Positions 36,413 through 49,800 are shown, counted from the stretch's first letter. The stretch is DNA of 64,000 nt from Nymphaea colorata (GCF_008831285.2 NC_045138.2:37811115-37875114), one strand, 5' to 3'. The notes: generated by a model from the sequence alone, not told the origin. Numbers and translations: made by a program.

Positions 36413-39400
36413 TAACAACCCGTTTGATGGGCGGGTGAAATTTAACGCGGTAAGTTTACCAAGGTAAATTTTTCTAGAAAAATTTAGTGGATGAAATTTT
36501 ACCCTCCCCTGTTTGATTGTCGGGTGAAATTTAACGTGGTAAATTTAACCCAGTTTGATGAACATGAAGAATTTAACGTGGTAAATTTAACCTTGTTTGA
36601 TGCACAGGGAAAATTTAACATGGAAAATGTTGTTTTTTTTTCCTTCCCAATTCCACTTTGGAAGGAGCAGAACCCATATATTTCTTCATCAATCATCCCA
36701 AAACAAATCACCATACAGCCAATTCATTAAAAGACACGGTCATTCACACGATATATATAACAAAAAGCAAAAAAAAATATCTAGCAACACATTACAACAG
36801 AAAACACCTTCTTAACTTAATCTACAACTGCAAAAGTTATATATTTGTTCCCAAAAACATTAAACAGAAATTGTCCACAAAAGTAACATGAGTACGAATC
36901 CACAAAAGGGTGTACTTTCTACTAAGAAGAAAAAACAAAGTTCAATGAGTACATATCCAACAAAGAAAACATGTAATCACAAAACAAGTAATCCAACATT
37001 TCTGGCTGCACTTTCGTTCTTCAAACTTCGTGTCTTTTATATCTTGCTTTGCGATGACATCTTCAATGAGTGGAGACCTGCTTACTTGCACACCATACTT
37101 GTTCTGGAGATACTCATGCATGTGATTTTCTGCTGAGAATAGAACAATAAGAGATGGTGACACAGTTTAAATATAAATGTGACCATAGTAAATCTAAAAT
37201 CTGAACAAAACAAAGCTGTGAAAATAGAAAACACATCTAAATTCCAATAAAATATATAACACATCTAAATGTCAATAAAAAAATATATAACACATCTAAA
37301 TGTCAAATAAAATATATAAGGAACAACGATTAGATGCCACCAACCATAAGTTAAGCTAAAGCACTTTCATGTCTCCAAAGAGGGGGGGGGGGCATGCAGG
37401 TGAAGGTGAAGGTGAAGCTAGACGAGGCTGAAAAGCATGTTCATATCTGTATTCTCAAATTCTAATTGCTAGTGAATCCATGTGAATGAAAAATGTCCTT
37501 CCTTTAAGTAGATTTCAGTCAAATTTCCTCAAAATGATTCAAATATCATGGCTGTTTCTACTATTGTTGGGCCCATAAATGGCTCTTATACTTGTTCTTT
37601 TGGTTAACCTTCCTTTCGAGAAATGAAGTTTCTATCATCCAGTAATTACCATTCATGTTCTTATTTACTCACCCTGTTACAGGGACAGGAATTGGACCCA
37701 GTGACTGCATTAACTGAGTAATGCTATTTGATAGCAGGTGCTTTCTTATTTTTGTTAATAGGCACACACACACATGCATACGGAATTGTGTATCAAATGG
37801 ATTTAGTTCCAATTGGACCCAGTGACTGCATTAACTGAGTAATGCTATTTGATAGCAGGTGCTTCCAATGACAAAGTATATTGATACGATTTTCATTTTC
37901 AAAAACAAGGAGCCAACATAAAATATTTATGTTTTTTAGTTTATAAGTCATATTAAAGAAGTTTTTGTTCTCCCTTTTTTGGCTTATAAAATGTCAACTG
38001 AACAAGAAGGACCTTCTGTTAATTATTAAACTTCTAGACGTGGACAAGTTTCAACTATAAGAGCTTTTGTGTAAACTCATATTTCACCAAACTGTCTAAA
38101 ATAGACAAGTCTTCAGCTTATTTAATAAATTTAACTTCTGTCTTCAAGAAATGAAGATTGGGAAAAAGTGTATAAAGCAGGAATTGCTCCAAAGTCTCTA
38201 AGGTGAATTGACCAACAAAATGTACCCATTTTAGAACAGTATGTTGTTAACTGTCTGCTCATTGGGTAGACTAAAAAAACAATCTTTTCCTAACTTTACA
38301 TCATAACTTTACAGGTAAAATAGATCTACTCTTAATTTCAAGAAATATTCAAACCCCATTCGACTCAAAAGGCTAGGCAGAGTGCCTGGTGACTTGGTGT
38401 GGATTGGCTTACAGGTTACTGTGAACAGGACGCTGAGGTCCCACGTTTTTCACATCAAGCTGTTTGAGTGAGAGCACTTGCTCACAGCCAAATCTTGTGG
38501 GTCCTGCAGCCACATGGAACTTGCACCAATTTGTCAAGGCCAATTATATGGCTGGAACCAGGACCATGAGCTTCCTCTCCCAGACCAGTCCAACAGAACC
38601 TACAACTTCATAGCAGGTGTGGATACATTCACAACCACTTAACTATGAAAAGAAAAGCATTTGGTTTTGGTAGCCCACAACTTCACCAAATCATTGATGA
38701 CTAAACAAAGGCGTCAACAGCATAAGAAATTGAACACAGAGAGAGAGAGAGCAACTTCACCAAATAATTGAATGCCTAAACAAATGCATCAGCAACAAAA
38801 GAAATATGATATTGGATGTAGCAAAGACGAGAGAGAGAGGGAGCAGAGCAGAAGAAGAACAGTTTATGCTCCTTTTGTCTTTGCATGGAACTGGGAACCA
38901 CAAGAGAGTCATCCTATTTGACTTTGTAAAACAGGTAAAGGACACACCAAACTCACGGGCGGCCATTTTTGAAAGAAATATTTGAGCATCTTCCCTTTCT
39001 GCGTCTCTTGACAGTCCCAGATAGACAACCCATTATAAGTTATAAGGCACTGTGGTACTCTTACTGTTGGTCTTTCACAAAAGAACTTGAGAAGGCAGGA
39101 CAGGAACTCCAGGAACAGAGATCGATTACTCATTTGTCAGATAGGTTCCTGTACAGGCAACTTGCGTCGCTGAAATCTAAGCCCCGTTTCTATCTAAGCA
39201 CCCAAAGGCCGTAATAAGGGATAACATAATGAAACTCAGAGAAAAGAACGGCGATACTGATAACGAGATAAGGTTAAGGCAACCATTTCTATGCCTCCAG
39301 GGGCTAAGAGAAAAGAATGGCGATACTGTAGGCGATCATCTGCTTTATCAAGATAAAATTCATGCGAAAGAAACAGCACAGAGAAAGGGGGAAATGTGGG

Positions 39401-40037
39401 CAGCTAGCGACGGGGAGAGAGAGAGAGAGAGCGACAGAGAGATATACCGGCAGAAAAATGTCCGACGCCGGCCGCTTGAGGGTGTTGCGACGGTCGACTG
39501 TGAAACCCTGACAGTGAGAAGGAACGAGGGAGGAAAAAAATTGGGGCGTTAGTCTACGCGAAAAAAATGGGGGCATTTGAGGGTGCTACCCAGCACAGAG
39601 AAAGGGGGGAAATCTGGTGAAGAAAGGTAAGAAATGTGGGCAGCTAGCGACAGAGAGAGAGAAAGAGAGGGAGAGAGCGACAGAGAGATATACCGGCAGA
39701 AAAACCTCCGACGCCTGCCGCTTGAGGGTCTTGCGACGGTCGACGGTGAGACCTGGCAGTGAGAAGGCACGAGGGAGGAGGAGTTGCGGAGGTCGAGCGT
39801 TGCGGAGGGACTTCGAGCGCTGCGGAGGGAGGTCGAGCGTTGCGGAGGGACTTCGAGCGCGGCAGCAGAAAAGCATTGATGGGTATATTTCGAGCGGGTG
39901 AAATTTCACCCGCTCCCTCTTTGGATAAACGGGTGGAATTTCACCCCGTTTGATGGCGTCTCAAGACGGGTGACATTTCACCCGCCCGTACAAATTTTTC
40001 CTCCCCGCCCACTTTCACCTGCCCATCAAACGGGCCC
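36413..40037. mobile_element. Tourist/PIF-Harbinger-like element E3
   Basis: Left end AACCCGTTTGATGGGCGGGTG (missing the outermost bases) and right end ATCAAACGGGCCC followed by TAA. Left subterminal TTTAACGTGGTAAATTTA repeats and right GGTGAAATTTCACC motifs are as in E1. Contains duplicated GC-rich segments (39375-39545 and 39595-39790) and 2.5 kb of AT-rich DNA without a recognisable transposase. Confidence 0.6.
37690..37864. repeat. 54-bp direct repeat inside E3
   Basis: Identical 54-bp segments at 37690-37743 and 37811-37864 (start AATTGGACCCAGTGACTGCA), 67 bp apart. Confidence 0.9.
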
Positions 40038-40040
40038 TAA

Positions 40041-42185
40041 AAATGGGTGCGAGCACGGCATTTTTGTAAATCTTGGCACGGCGATGCAGCTACAATAATC
40101 AGTGAACCAATCACCATTATATTTTCGTTTTTTTTTTATTTGGATATGGTTTGGATTTAATTTCGACTCAAAACCAAATTCAAATGTCGCACCACGTACC
40201 GACATACCGGTACTGCTTTACCTGCTGAGTACGCGGCATACCACGGTTAACTGTTTCACTTAATCTTGTATTATAAGAATCCGCGTCTTTCCGTTTTCTT
40301 AGTAAATATACGATTTGAAGTGTGTTTGACAGCTAAATCCGTGTGCTTGGATCAAAAGCATATGGCCTGTGTCGGTAGTAGAGTGGGCAAAACAAAGCCA
40401 AGCTGCATATCATTGCACCCAAGATAATGGGGCATCCGAATACATACCGGCTTTGCTGCTACATACACTTCCAAAATAGTCTCAATGCAGACTTGGCATG
40501 CATAACTGGGCATGTAAAAAGTATGTCATCAATTTGATTCACATATATCAAAAGATTAACATATGTATTAAATTTTATGAGTCACCATCTGCCGACACCA
40601 GCCACCAAGTTGCGGAACCGACACCAGCCACCATGTGGCGGGCTCCGCCACTTTATGTGGATGACCCTCTTAATGTATACCACCAAGACGTGACCCACTC
40701 ACCCACCTTGTTGTAGGTACTTTAACTGAACGTTTCATAATATTGTGTTCTTAAAACATATCGTTCTTATTACATATTTCACAACTACGACTTTATTATG
40801 CACTTATGTTGAAATAAATGAAAAGGTATCGCATGGGACCATGTTGAACCTAGTTATATGCACAGGCTCTTGTTAATGCTGCCTACTCATAAAAGTGCGT
40901 GAGGGATATAGTTGGCCTTATAAAGGCTATGCATTATGCACAACATGTGGATAACCATCTTTAAGTAGAGAGAGAGAGTGACATCCCAACAAGAGCCATA
41001 GGTCACCCCAGTTTTTCAAAAATCAAATTGTTTTTTAAATTAAATTTGTTCCCATAAAGATTTTGAAAATTATGTAATGCCCATCTTTCAAGAAAATTCT
41101 TGGCTCTACCACTAACTATATCATCATAAGCACCGAGTTAGGTACCCATCGGTAGGGACGGAGGGAAGAGGGCCTGCGTAGGCTGTGGCCGCATCCTAAC
41201 TAATTGAAAAAAAAAAATTACATTCAAACAAAAAAAAAAACTCCTCACCTCTCTCATATCCCTCCTTTCTCTTTTCTCTCTCTCTTCTGCTCTTAATTCC
41301 TTACTGATATAGATTGTCCGCAGCATCCAGGACAACTATCATCCCTCTCTCTCTTCCTCTTTTCAACCCTTGCACGGGGGTTTCTCCATTTCACCCATTA
41401 AATGGGAAGTGGAATGTACTACAATAGCATTAGTGGAGCTACATATGTGTTTGTCAAAAAATTTCGACTCAAATTTAGATCGGGATGAATCAAAAATTGT
41501 ATATGGTACAGCTCCCATCAAACTTGAATGTATAATTCAAGTGCCCCTCGACCAAAACATCCTGTTTCCTCCACTGCATAATGCTATAACTTTTTGAAAC
41601 AACTTGGTACATTTTTTTTTTCAACATGTATAGTATGAATATATGTTTGGGGAGCACAAATATCAACCGCGGACCCTAAGAACAAGTTGTTCTTTTTTTG
41701 GCATGCCAGGAATGGGAAGAATAAATACAACCCCAAGAAGAGCTGCATTGGCTTTACAATCAAAAGCAAGCATTGAGGAAGAAGCGTTCTTGCCTATTAA
41801 GCAAAGAGCTTGGTAAGCAAAGAGGTTGGAATTGCGCAATACTAGTTGATCATGTCCACATCAAGCTTCGTTTCAAGCCCAATTCCGGTACTATTGCCTT
41901 GTTAATTGGATCCACATTTTCAGGCCAAATATTGACACAATTGGTCACTTAATTCCGAGTCCGGCGGCTAGGAGAACATGGACATATGCAATCGGTCAGC
42001 GACCGATACAGCAGAAAATGGATTCAGAAGATACTCTTTATCCACTGACTGATGATATGAGTTCATTTGGACGTGATGTTGGAATGGAAGAAAAAAAATC
42101 CATTAGTATATCTGATTACTTGTCTTCTCTTTGGATTCAGAACCTAGTCAAATCAAATATACCAGATCTGTCTACCACGTTAAAG

Positions 42186-42217
<32 letters not shown>

Positions 42218-43127
42218 TTGTGTGTTCTGAACTTATTTTCACGTGTAATTATTGTACAGTATATTTATTAGGAATGAAAATGATAATGTATATGTATATG
42301 TAGGTGAAACATAAGTATGAAAACTTTGGGCCTTCGTTTTTTTTCATTTTCTAAAGTTAGGATTACCTCTCACATCTGATCAAGGTTTTCGAGCACAACA
42401 CGAAGATGAATTCAGGCAATAAAATTGGCAAGACTGAGACTCAGTTCCAAATCTTCAACTTGACATCCTTCATAAGCATCATTTCGTTTCATATGCATGC
42501 ATGTACTCCCATCTGTTCTATGCACCATCAAATGATAGTAATGAAGTATAATAAAGAAGATACATTTCCATTAAATGATAGTAATAATATATAATAAAGA
42601 AGTTACCTTTCCTTTCAGCCAAAAAGAAAACTACTGTGGCCAACTCATTCATTTGATTTAAAAATTGCCTACATTATTTCAAATGGAGATTGCACTGGAG
42701 CTATGTGTCCACATACATATAAATAATACACACACATATATATATATATATACATTGTCAAAATTTGAGAAAAGAAATTGATAAATTCTAAAAATTAGGT
42801 ACATATTATTATTATTATTGGAAGGATTTTCAACTTATTATTATTGAAATTGATGACCTGCAACTCGCCATTAATGCCATTCTTCCTACCAGCACCGGAC
42901 TAGCTGCTTCTTTTAGTGTCATTAATGCTAATGTTGGCCTTGTTTTAATAACCAAAGTATTATTGAACTCCTACGAAGACAAAAATGAAAAGTTGAAATT
43001 CGTAGACACGAAAATAATGGTGGGGGCGAAGTTGAAAGGGATGGTGCAATCATGCGAAGGGGGCTATATATTTATGCAAGCTTAAAAGATGGCACCATTG
43101 CACTGCAGAGGTCAGCCGAACGGCCCG
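40041..43127. repeat. U block upstream of WSD copy 4
   Basis: 40041-40250 is extra sequence without match in the other blocks. 40251-42400 matches the U blocks at 7.9-10.4 and 11.6-13.4 kb. 42470-43127 is the gene-proximal part shared with copy 2. E2/E3 interrupt this block between 33901 and 40038. No gene. Confidence 0.7.
43064..43074 (+). promoter_or_regulatory. TATA-like box of WSD copy 4
   Basis: CTATATATTTA, 54-64 bp before the chosen ATG (43128). It would place the start of transcription near 43095-43105, downstream of an extra in-frame ATG at 43089. Copy 2 lacks the box through a 30-bp deletion between TGCA repeats. Confidence 0.5.
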
Positions 43128-43801
43128 ATGATGAGAGGAGGAGCGGCAGCAGATGGTGAAGATGGGGATGAGCGGATTCCGGTCAGCCCCAACGGCCAGT
43201 TCTTCAATAGCTCGGTTCTGTCCGTCTACATTCTGGTAGTGTTCGAGCTGGAGAGCCCCATCGATGGTGGGGAGCAAAGCGAGGAGACCCTCAGGAAGGA
43301 GCTCTTGCCTATCAGCTCTCGCTTCTCCTCAATCATGGTAGTTTACATGGTGCCCAAATCTTTTTCATCGTTGTGGTCTTGTCTTTCTCCTTGCTTCTCC
43401 TCTCTCTTTTTGTTCGTGGTTTTGTTATGCTTTTTGGCTGTTGGTAGGAGTAATTTTGATGGAAGATTGATCGAATGGCCACTTTCTTTTCTTATTGAGA
43501 ACGTGTGATGGTAGCCATTAATCTAGCCACACACACAGAGAGGGGGGAAGAAGGGAAGAAAGAGAGGGAGAGAAATGTTTACATGGGAATCGAACGAGGG
43601 ACGCGCCCACTATACGCCACCCTGACCGACCAGTTAGTATAGTTTAGGAGGGTATTGCAGATCACTCACCTGGTATCATGATCTCTTCTCGCTGCTCCGA
43701 AAGAGAAAGGTGGAAGTGCCTTTCGAACTTCGCTGAATGACAATACAAGTCATTGTTGACAGCGAAGCTCTACTCCATCTCTTTTGGCCAGTTTCCACCC
43801 C

Positions 43802-43842
<41 letters not shown>

Positions 43843-46549
43843 GCATCCCCTCATTCAGATGACAATGGTTTATTAATTTGAACTCGAACTAGTTCGGCCA
43901 ATTAGAAAAGGCGAAAAAGAAAGTTTGGATTCCCAAATAGCTCTCCTGTCATAAATACGAGACTGGTAGCTGCAAAAAAAAAAAAAACCTGGTTGGCGTC
44001 ACCATCAGATTTAACTTGCTTGGGCATTTTCATGTTGCTTCTGCTTCTGTTTGACGCCTCAAAATGACGTTACCGTCTTCCTCCACCCGGCGGCTGGAAG
44101 AAATAGTGCACTTTACCAGCTATTCATGTCAGACAACTCGTAAATGTCCCAAGCTGCCTACAGCCTCCAACAAATCAGTCCTGATGTACCACAAAATTTC
44201 TTATGATGCAAAGGGGACTGCATGGGCAGATGTGCAGTCACGGCTTGATTTTCTTGATATGATCGCTGTTTGCAAGCTGAAAGCCTGTTATAAGAATAGG
44301 GTGTTCTGTAACTGCGTGTATTATCAAACAAGGAACGATAAGAACAGCTTTTACATGTTCCAGGCGTTCCATCGCGCAATGCATGGAATCAAAGCTGGCA
44401 TCTATTCGGCTGGTGCTGTTGCCAGACTCATACATCCCCTTATAACGTTGGGGCGGGACCTATAAGGGATTGGATTTCTTATTGTTTCCATGTTTACCTT
44501 TCAAAATGGCAAAAAAAAATTCCAGCTTGATTACCCAGATGAGAATGGCGCCATTAAGACATATACTACTTGTGTGCTCATGAATTTCGTCTTCGCCAAT
44601 GTTATACGGAAAAACCTCGCATAAAGTACAAATTTCGATGCTCGTTAATGCCACTGACCTTTCATAAAGTTTCGTTCAAGCTTTTACTCGTCATACTTCT
44701 GAGGTGGAAAAGTTTTCCTATTATTTGTAGGTCAAAGATGAGAAGGGTGTGAAATATTGGAAGCCAGTGAAGGTGAACCTTAAGGATCATATGAGGATCC
44801 CAACATTCCCCCGTGGATTGTCACCTCAAGAATATGAGAAACACTTGAAAGGCTACCTCTCAGAGATAGCCGTAGAAGAAATGTCGCAGAACAAGCCCCT
44901 GTGGGAGGTCCATTTCTTCAAGTACTGCACTCCTAGTGCAGTGAACACCCTTGTGCTCAAGCTCCACCATGCAATTGGGGATGGCTTCTCCCTGATGACA
45001 GCATTGTTTTCCTGTGTGCGAAGAGCCGACGACCCGTCCCTGCCACTTACATTTCCATCTTGTAATGGTTCCTCTAAGCAACACCGTTCTAAAATTGAAA
45101 ACGGAACCATATGGAGACATCTCTCACCGCATTGGATCACCTTTCAAGACTTTGGCTGGAGCCTGCTGAAAAGCAGTTTGATTGTAGATCCTAAGTCTCC
45201 TATAAGATCAGGTGAAGTTGGGGTTGAGTTCAAGCCAGTGTTCATCTCCTGTATTTCTCTTTCACTAGAGGAGATTCGAGAAGTTGGAGAAGAATTGAAG
45301 GCAGTAAGTTTCTTTGATCTATCTTTGATGTAAATTTCCTGTTCATTTGCTTACAAGAGTCCAACTTATCCGCAAAAAAGTGCTAAGCGTGAAGCCTCGT
45401 TTTTATAAACTAAAGTGCTTGAATGTTATGAAAATCTAAATAAACTTTTTTTGTTTTTAGTTTCAACAGTATTTTGGCACTAAAAACTACAACACACCAA
45501 CCTATTTTTCGGTGTTCCAGAACTTATCAGACAAAAGGTCACGAAAACGACCAAAGATTAGAAGATATTAATACTTTATCTCCTCTTTTGACAATTCTAG
45601 GCACCCATATTCAACCAAACCATCCATCAAGGTTAATTGCTAGAAGGAAAACATGGTTCACATTTTACTGTACTGTCTTAATTGTCCGCTGATTTCTTGC
45701 CTTTTTATTTTCACGGCAGACCGTGAATGATGTAATCACAGGGACTGTATTCTATGGCATTCAGTTGTACATGCACCGCATGAGTCCGGGCTCAGAAAAC
45801 TTACCTGCCACTGCATTGGTGTTGCTAAACACAAGAAGTCTCTCTAAGCATCTGTCTTTGGAGGATATAAGCAAGGATGGAGCTGAAGCGTCCTGGGGAA
45901 ACCAGTTCGGATATATACATGTTCCTCTCCCTGCATGCAAATGCATCAAGAAGGCGAACCCAATCGATTATGTGCTTGAAGCACAAGAACTGATCAGTAA
46001 AAAGAGGAGCTCACTGAGTGTATATCTAATTGGGAGATTCTTAGAGATGCTAAGGAGGCTAAGAGGCCCTGAGGTGTGCCTAATACTTATAACCAACCAT
46101 GTCAAATGGGTAGTCACCATTTGACAATGTTTGAAGCATGGCTGGAGCATGACAGAGATAGGGATTTAAAATTGTTACGTTCTGATTTGGTTCAACCGGC
46201 CGATCGGATTTGAGTTCACTTGGTTCATTTCCTTCGGCAAAAGCTGGATCCCCAGCTCTAGATTTGGACTCATATCAAGTTCTTCATCTGAATTTGAATC
46301 AGCACATGACTGAATATCCAAATTTGCATTAAATTGGAACTTATATGACACTTTTGCTTGTTACAGGCAGCAGCAGAGCACATCCATTCGACACTAGTAA
46401 ACACCAGCTTCTGCCTTACAAACGTAATTGGCCCATTGGAGAAGATATCCATGGCGGGCTGTCCTGTCAAATGCTTCTATTCCATGCCGACGCATACACC
46501 GCAGGTTGGTATGCTCGTTAGACAGGCACATGTGCATGCAAGAGTGTGC

Positions 46550-46627
<78 letters not shown>

Positions 46628-46857
46628 CACAATGCCCTGTTTAGATTCGTCTGCCATGGCTGATAGAGAGTTGCTAATGTCTGCAGAGCCTCACCATATC
46701 AGTGCTGAGTTACATGGGGAAGCTGAGATTGTCTGTAGGAGGAGAGCAAGGTTTCTTAGATTCTGAAGCGATGACAGGATGCTTTGAAGAAGCATTTGCC
46801 AAGATATTTGATGCTGTAAGGGGGAAGCGTAAAACAACGCCCTCAAGCAGACTTTAA
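43128..46857 (+). CDS. WSD: WSD-like wax ester synthase/DGAT, tandem copy 4 (complete)
   Basis: Exons 43128-43337, 44731-45303, 45720-46073, 46367-46504 and 46687-46857; all introns GT-AG, phase 0, 481 residues. HHAIGDG is at residues 149-155, with PLWEVHFFK before it and NVIGPLEKI in exon 4. Exon 4 is the most diverged of the array: SFCLTNVIGPLEKISMAGCP and CFYSMPTHTPQ replace SMTISNIIGP and SFYFMVTHIPQ, including FMV to SMP in an otherwise constant stretch. The stop of copy 1 has become AAA; eight residues (KTTPSSRL) follow to a TAA that comes from D block DNA brought in by a deletion of about 360 bp. Start: the paired ATG shared with copy 2; an in-frame ATG at 43089 is an alternative. Probably functional; biochemical role inferred from family. 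Confidence 0.9.
43574..43690 (-). repeat. tRNA-related SINE-like segment (copy 4 intron 1)
   Basis: The - strand carries the same B-box-like GTTCGATTCCC and spacing as at 24219-24340. Confidence 0.4.
44064..44465 (+). other. 133-codon open frame inside WSD copy 4 intron 1
   Basis: ATG-started frame (MTLPSSSTRRLEEIVHF ... LIHPLITLGRDL) wholly within intron 1. The same DNA in copy 2 (15200-15598) has TGC to TGA after 68 codons, and copy 3 has TAA after MT. No family recognised. Probably chance-open intron DNA, but the frame is long for this AT content and cysteine-rich (SCQTT, KACYKN, FCNCVYY). Confidence 0.25.
46550..46623 (+). repeat. (GT)n(GA)n microsatellite in WSD copy 4 intron 4
   Basis: Short TA run, then a long GT run, then GA, at the same intron position as in copies 1 and 2. 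Confidence 0.95.
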
Positions 46858-49800
46858 GATCAGACCCTCCCTTCTCCGATTTTCCTACTATTTTTCAATG
46901 CAAAGAAGTAAATAAGGATTTGAAGTGTGGAATGTGGATGAACCATTGATCTTTTGTCCTATTAACAAAAACATGCCACACCAGATCTATGGATTTCAAA
47001 TAGAGAGTAATCAAACTCCCCCAATGATTTTGGAATTAGAAAAATGTTTTTATGTTGTAAAAACAAAATCTAAACCCAATTGTTGCCAAATCTACAATGT
47101 AAATCACATATATACAGAACAGTTAAATTTGCTTACAAAGACATTAACCGTGGTCGTTGAAGAGGTACTGATGCATAAGCTTTTGCGGCGCGCTCTCTCC
47201 CCCACATATGAATGCGTAAATGTCGGCATATAAGGCATGAAAATTAAGGAAATAGCAGGATGTATGCTCAAGCCAGATCCCGAACGACACAGGAACCATT
47301 TACCAACCTACTTGCGTCTATTCTCATGGATACAAGTCGAATATCAAGAACTCGCTACCAATCTTATCTAAAGAGACTGTGCTGAATCTATATGGTCCAA
47401 TTTGATTAGAATGACAGAAATTAGATCTGAGCTATGAAACTGGTGCAATCTTAAAGGCGAACACCCGTGCACTCATTTAGAGGGGCATATGACAACCCAG
47501 ATTTTGAGAATAGATACATGTAAGGGTCGAATGTGCTAGAGATCCAAATTTTGGACTTGAAATCTGACAATGAGAGAGGACCAACTAGAGTCAAATGGTC
47601 GGTCGCTTAAACGAAAATGGGACATCAAATCTCAATTCTGCTCCCATGATCCATAGTGGGAACGGTTCGGGTTTGGCCATGGCTGACCCGACCCTCCCAT
47701 GCGGCACCTCGCCCACCCATCTCGCCCCTTTGGACTCACATCCACTCTTGGCCCGAACCGTTTGTATTAGCTGGCTCCTCCGAACTAGAAGCCGGGTGCC
47801 GGCTTCCTTCGCCGACGGGAGACAAAAAAAGGCAGATACTGCGTTCACCGTGGATCAAGACGAGATCGGACGGCTGACAGCGATTCTCTCCTTAGGGTTT
47901 CCAAGGGACCCTCTCAGAAAGCCTATTAAAGGAATTCCCTCCACTTGTTTAGTCCGTGTGGTTCGCAGTCGCGTTGTTCTTGTAGATGTGTGGTGTCTCT
48001 GGGTTTTTCGGAGACGGGTGCTTCTGCATTTGTGGTTTTGGTTTATTTTTCTCTGTTTTCTCTTCTCCAGAAACGATGATCTCGATTCTTAAACTTGGTC
48101 CTCTTTTGTGACTTTGTTTAGATTTGGTACTCTTGGGTCGCCGTTTTCTGAGACAGTAGTTCATTTTTGCGTCTGGTGTTGCTCTCTTTCCCTATCTCTG
48201 TTTCTTATTTACTTTTTTTCTTCGGCAATGTTTTCATGGGCTTTTTATTAGCCTGATTTGGGTCCTTTTCTGTTTCGAAGATGATGATGAACATGAAGTC
48301 ATTGAGTTATGATCGTCTCGATATGATTATAACATCCATCGCTACGTTCTTTCTGAATCATTATCGTATTTTCTTTCTTTTCCGGATTGCGTGTATTGGG
48401 TTTGGTTTTCTATGGATGGGGATGAAAGAAAAACATAATCCAACACTTGAACTGAAGCAAATGCTTTGTGATGGATCATCGTTGTTTCTGAATCTCAGGG
48501 CTGCTCTTGCTTTAAAATGTTTTTTCACTTTTGGGATGCTCTGTTTCTATTTCTGGTATTCTTGGGTTCTTTTCATCAGATGATGAGATCAGAAAAATCT
48601 TAGGACACCTTCCTACACAGTTGGATTCAACTGTGGATGAGAACGACTATTCATTTCTGATGATGAAAGAATTATGGATATTATTTTTCGGTTTTTATTT
48701 TTTTAGTTGCACTGTTTTGACCACTCTTTTTTGAAAACTTTTAGTGAGTGTTATTTGTTTTGATCCAAATAAACCAGTCTAAGAGTTGATTTCTTGTGGT
48801 TTTATTGCTTTTAACTCTCTCCAATCACATGTACAGGTTTCGAGCTCTAGGAAAACTATCAGTATTGAAAATCCAATCGACCGACTAATTACCAAATAAG
48901 TCGTCAATTTGTTATCCTACCTATAGAGACAAATGGTGGGATCGTGGGACAACCAAATTTTGCTGAAAGTTGACCCAAATCACATCCAGTAAAGCAAAAA
49001 ATATGAAAAACACTTTCCCTAACTACGAACGTAAGAAAGAACCCCACTTATACAACAGTTTTTTTTTAACTTGCTAACATGAGATTCTTGGCAAAAGTAA
49101 CTGGGAATTGCACTCTTTTCACCTTTAATAGACTTTTTCGTGAAAGTTTCAAGCTGGGGGCTTTCCAAATTTTAGTTTATTTCTAAAATGATCTTTGTTC
49201 TCTTCTTCCTGTATGCAGAATCTCAAGCTTACTTTGATTGTTCATGATTCTTAGGCATTCGTAAGCCCTAACCAATCTTTATCCGTTGAGGTGAATGATG
49301 TTCATAAACTGTAAATTTATTTCCTTCTTGTGGGTTAATGCTTTTGCAAGGCCAAAAGCAAGTCTTTAAACTTCTAAGCAAGGATTAGCTCCATTAATCC
49401 AACAGATCTCTATTCTCTAGGGAGCTCACATCCTTGGAGAATGATGCTCTCAGATGCAGCTCAAAAAATGTTGTTAAACTATGCTCAAGAGTAAGAAACC
49501 AGCTTGTTGTAGCTAATTAGGGAAGCATAAAAAATTGGACATCATTCTGGTGGGTTGAACTTGTTCTTGACAAAAGGATATAAAAGTTGCGCATTGTTAG
49601 TCGAAAACATCTCTCCAGCTTTTCAAAATCAAGTTGACCTTTTCTTGTCAACCATCTAATGAGTTGATTCAGATTGTAAGGATGCTGATATTTAACAGTT
49701 TGTTTCCATTGATTACCCTGCAAGACAAAAGGAAGAGTATGAAGTGTTGAACGCATCCTCGCCACTAGGGAAAAAAAAAAAAGAGATGCGACTAAACAGA

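Noticed and set aside
46394-46657. Frames encoding runs of SLSLSL, THTHTH or RERERE at the WSD introns and elsewhere
   Set aside because: Translations of GT/GA microsatellites.
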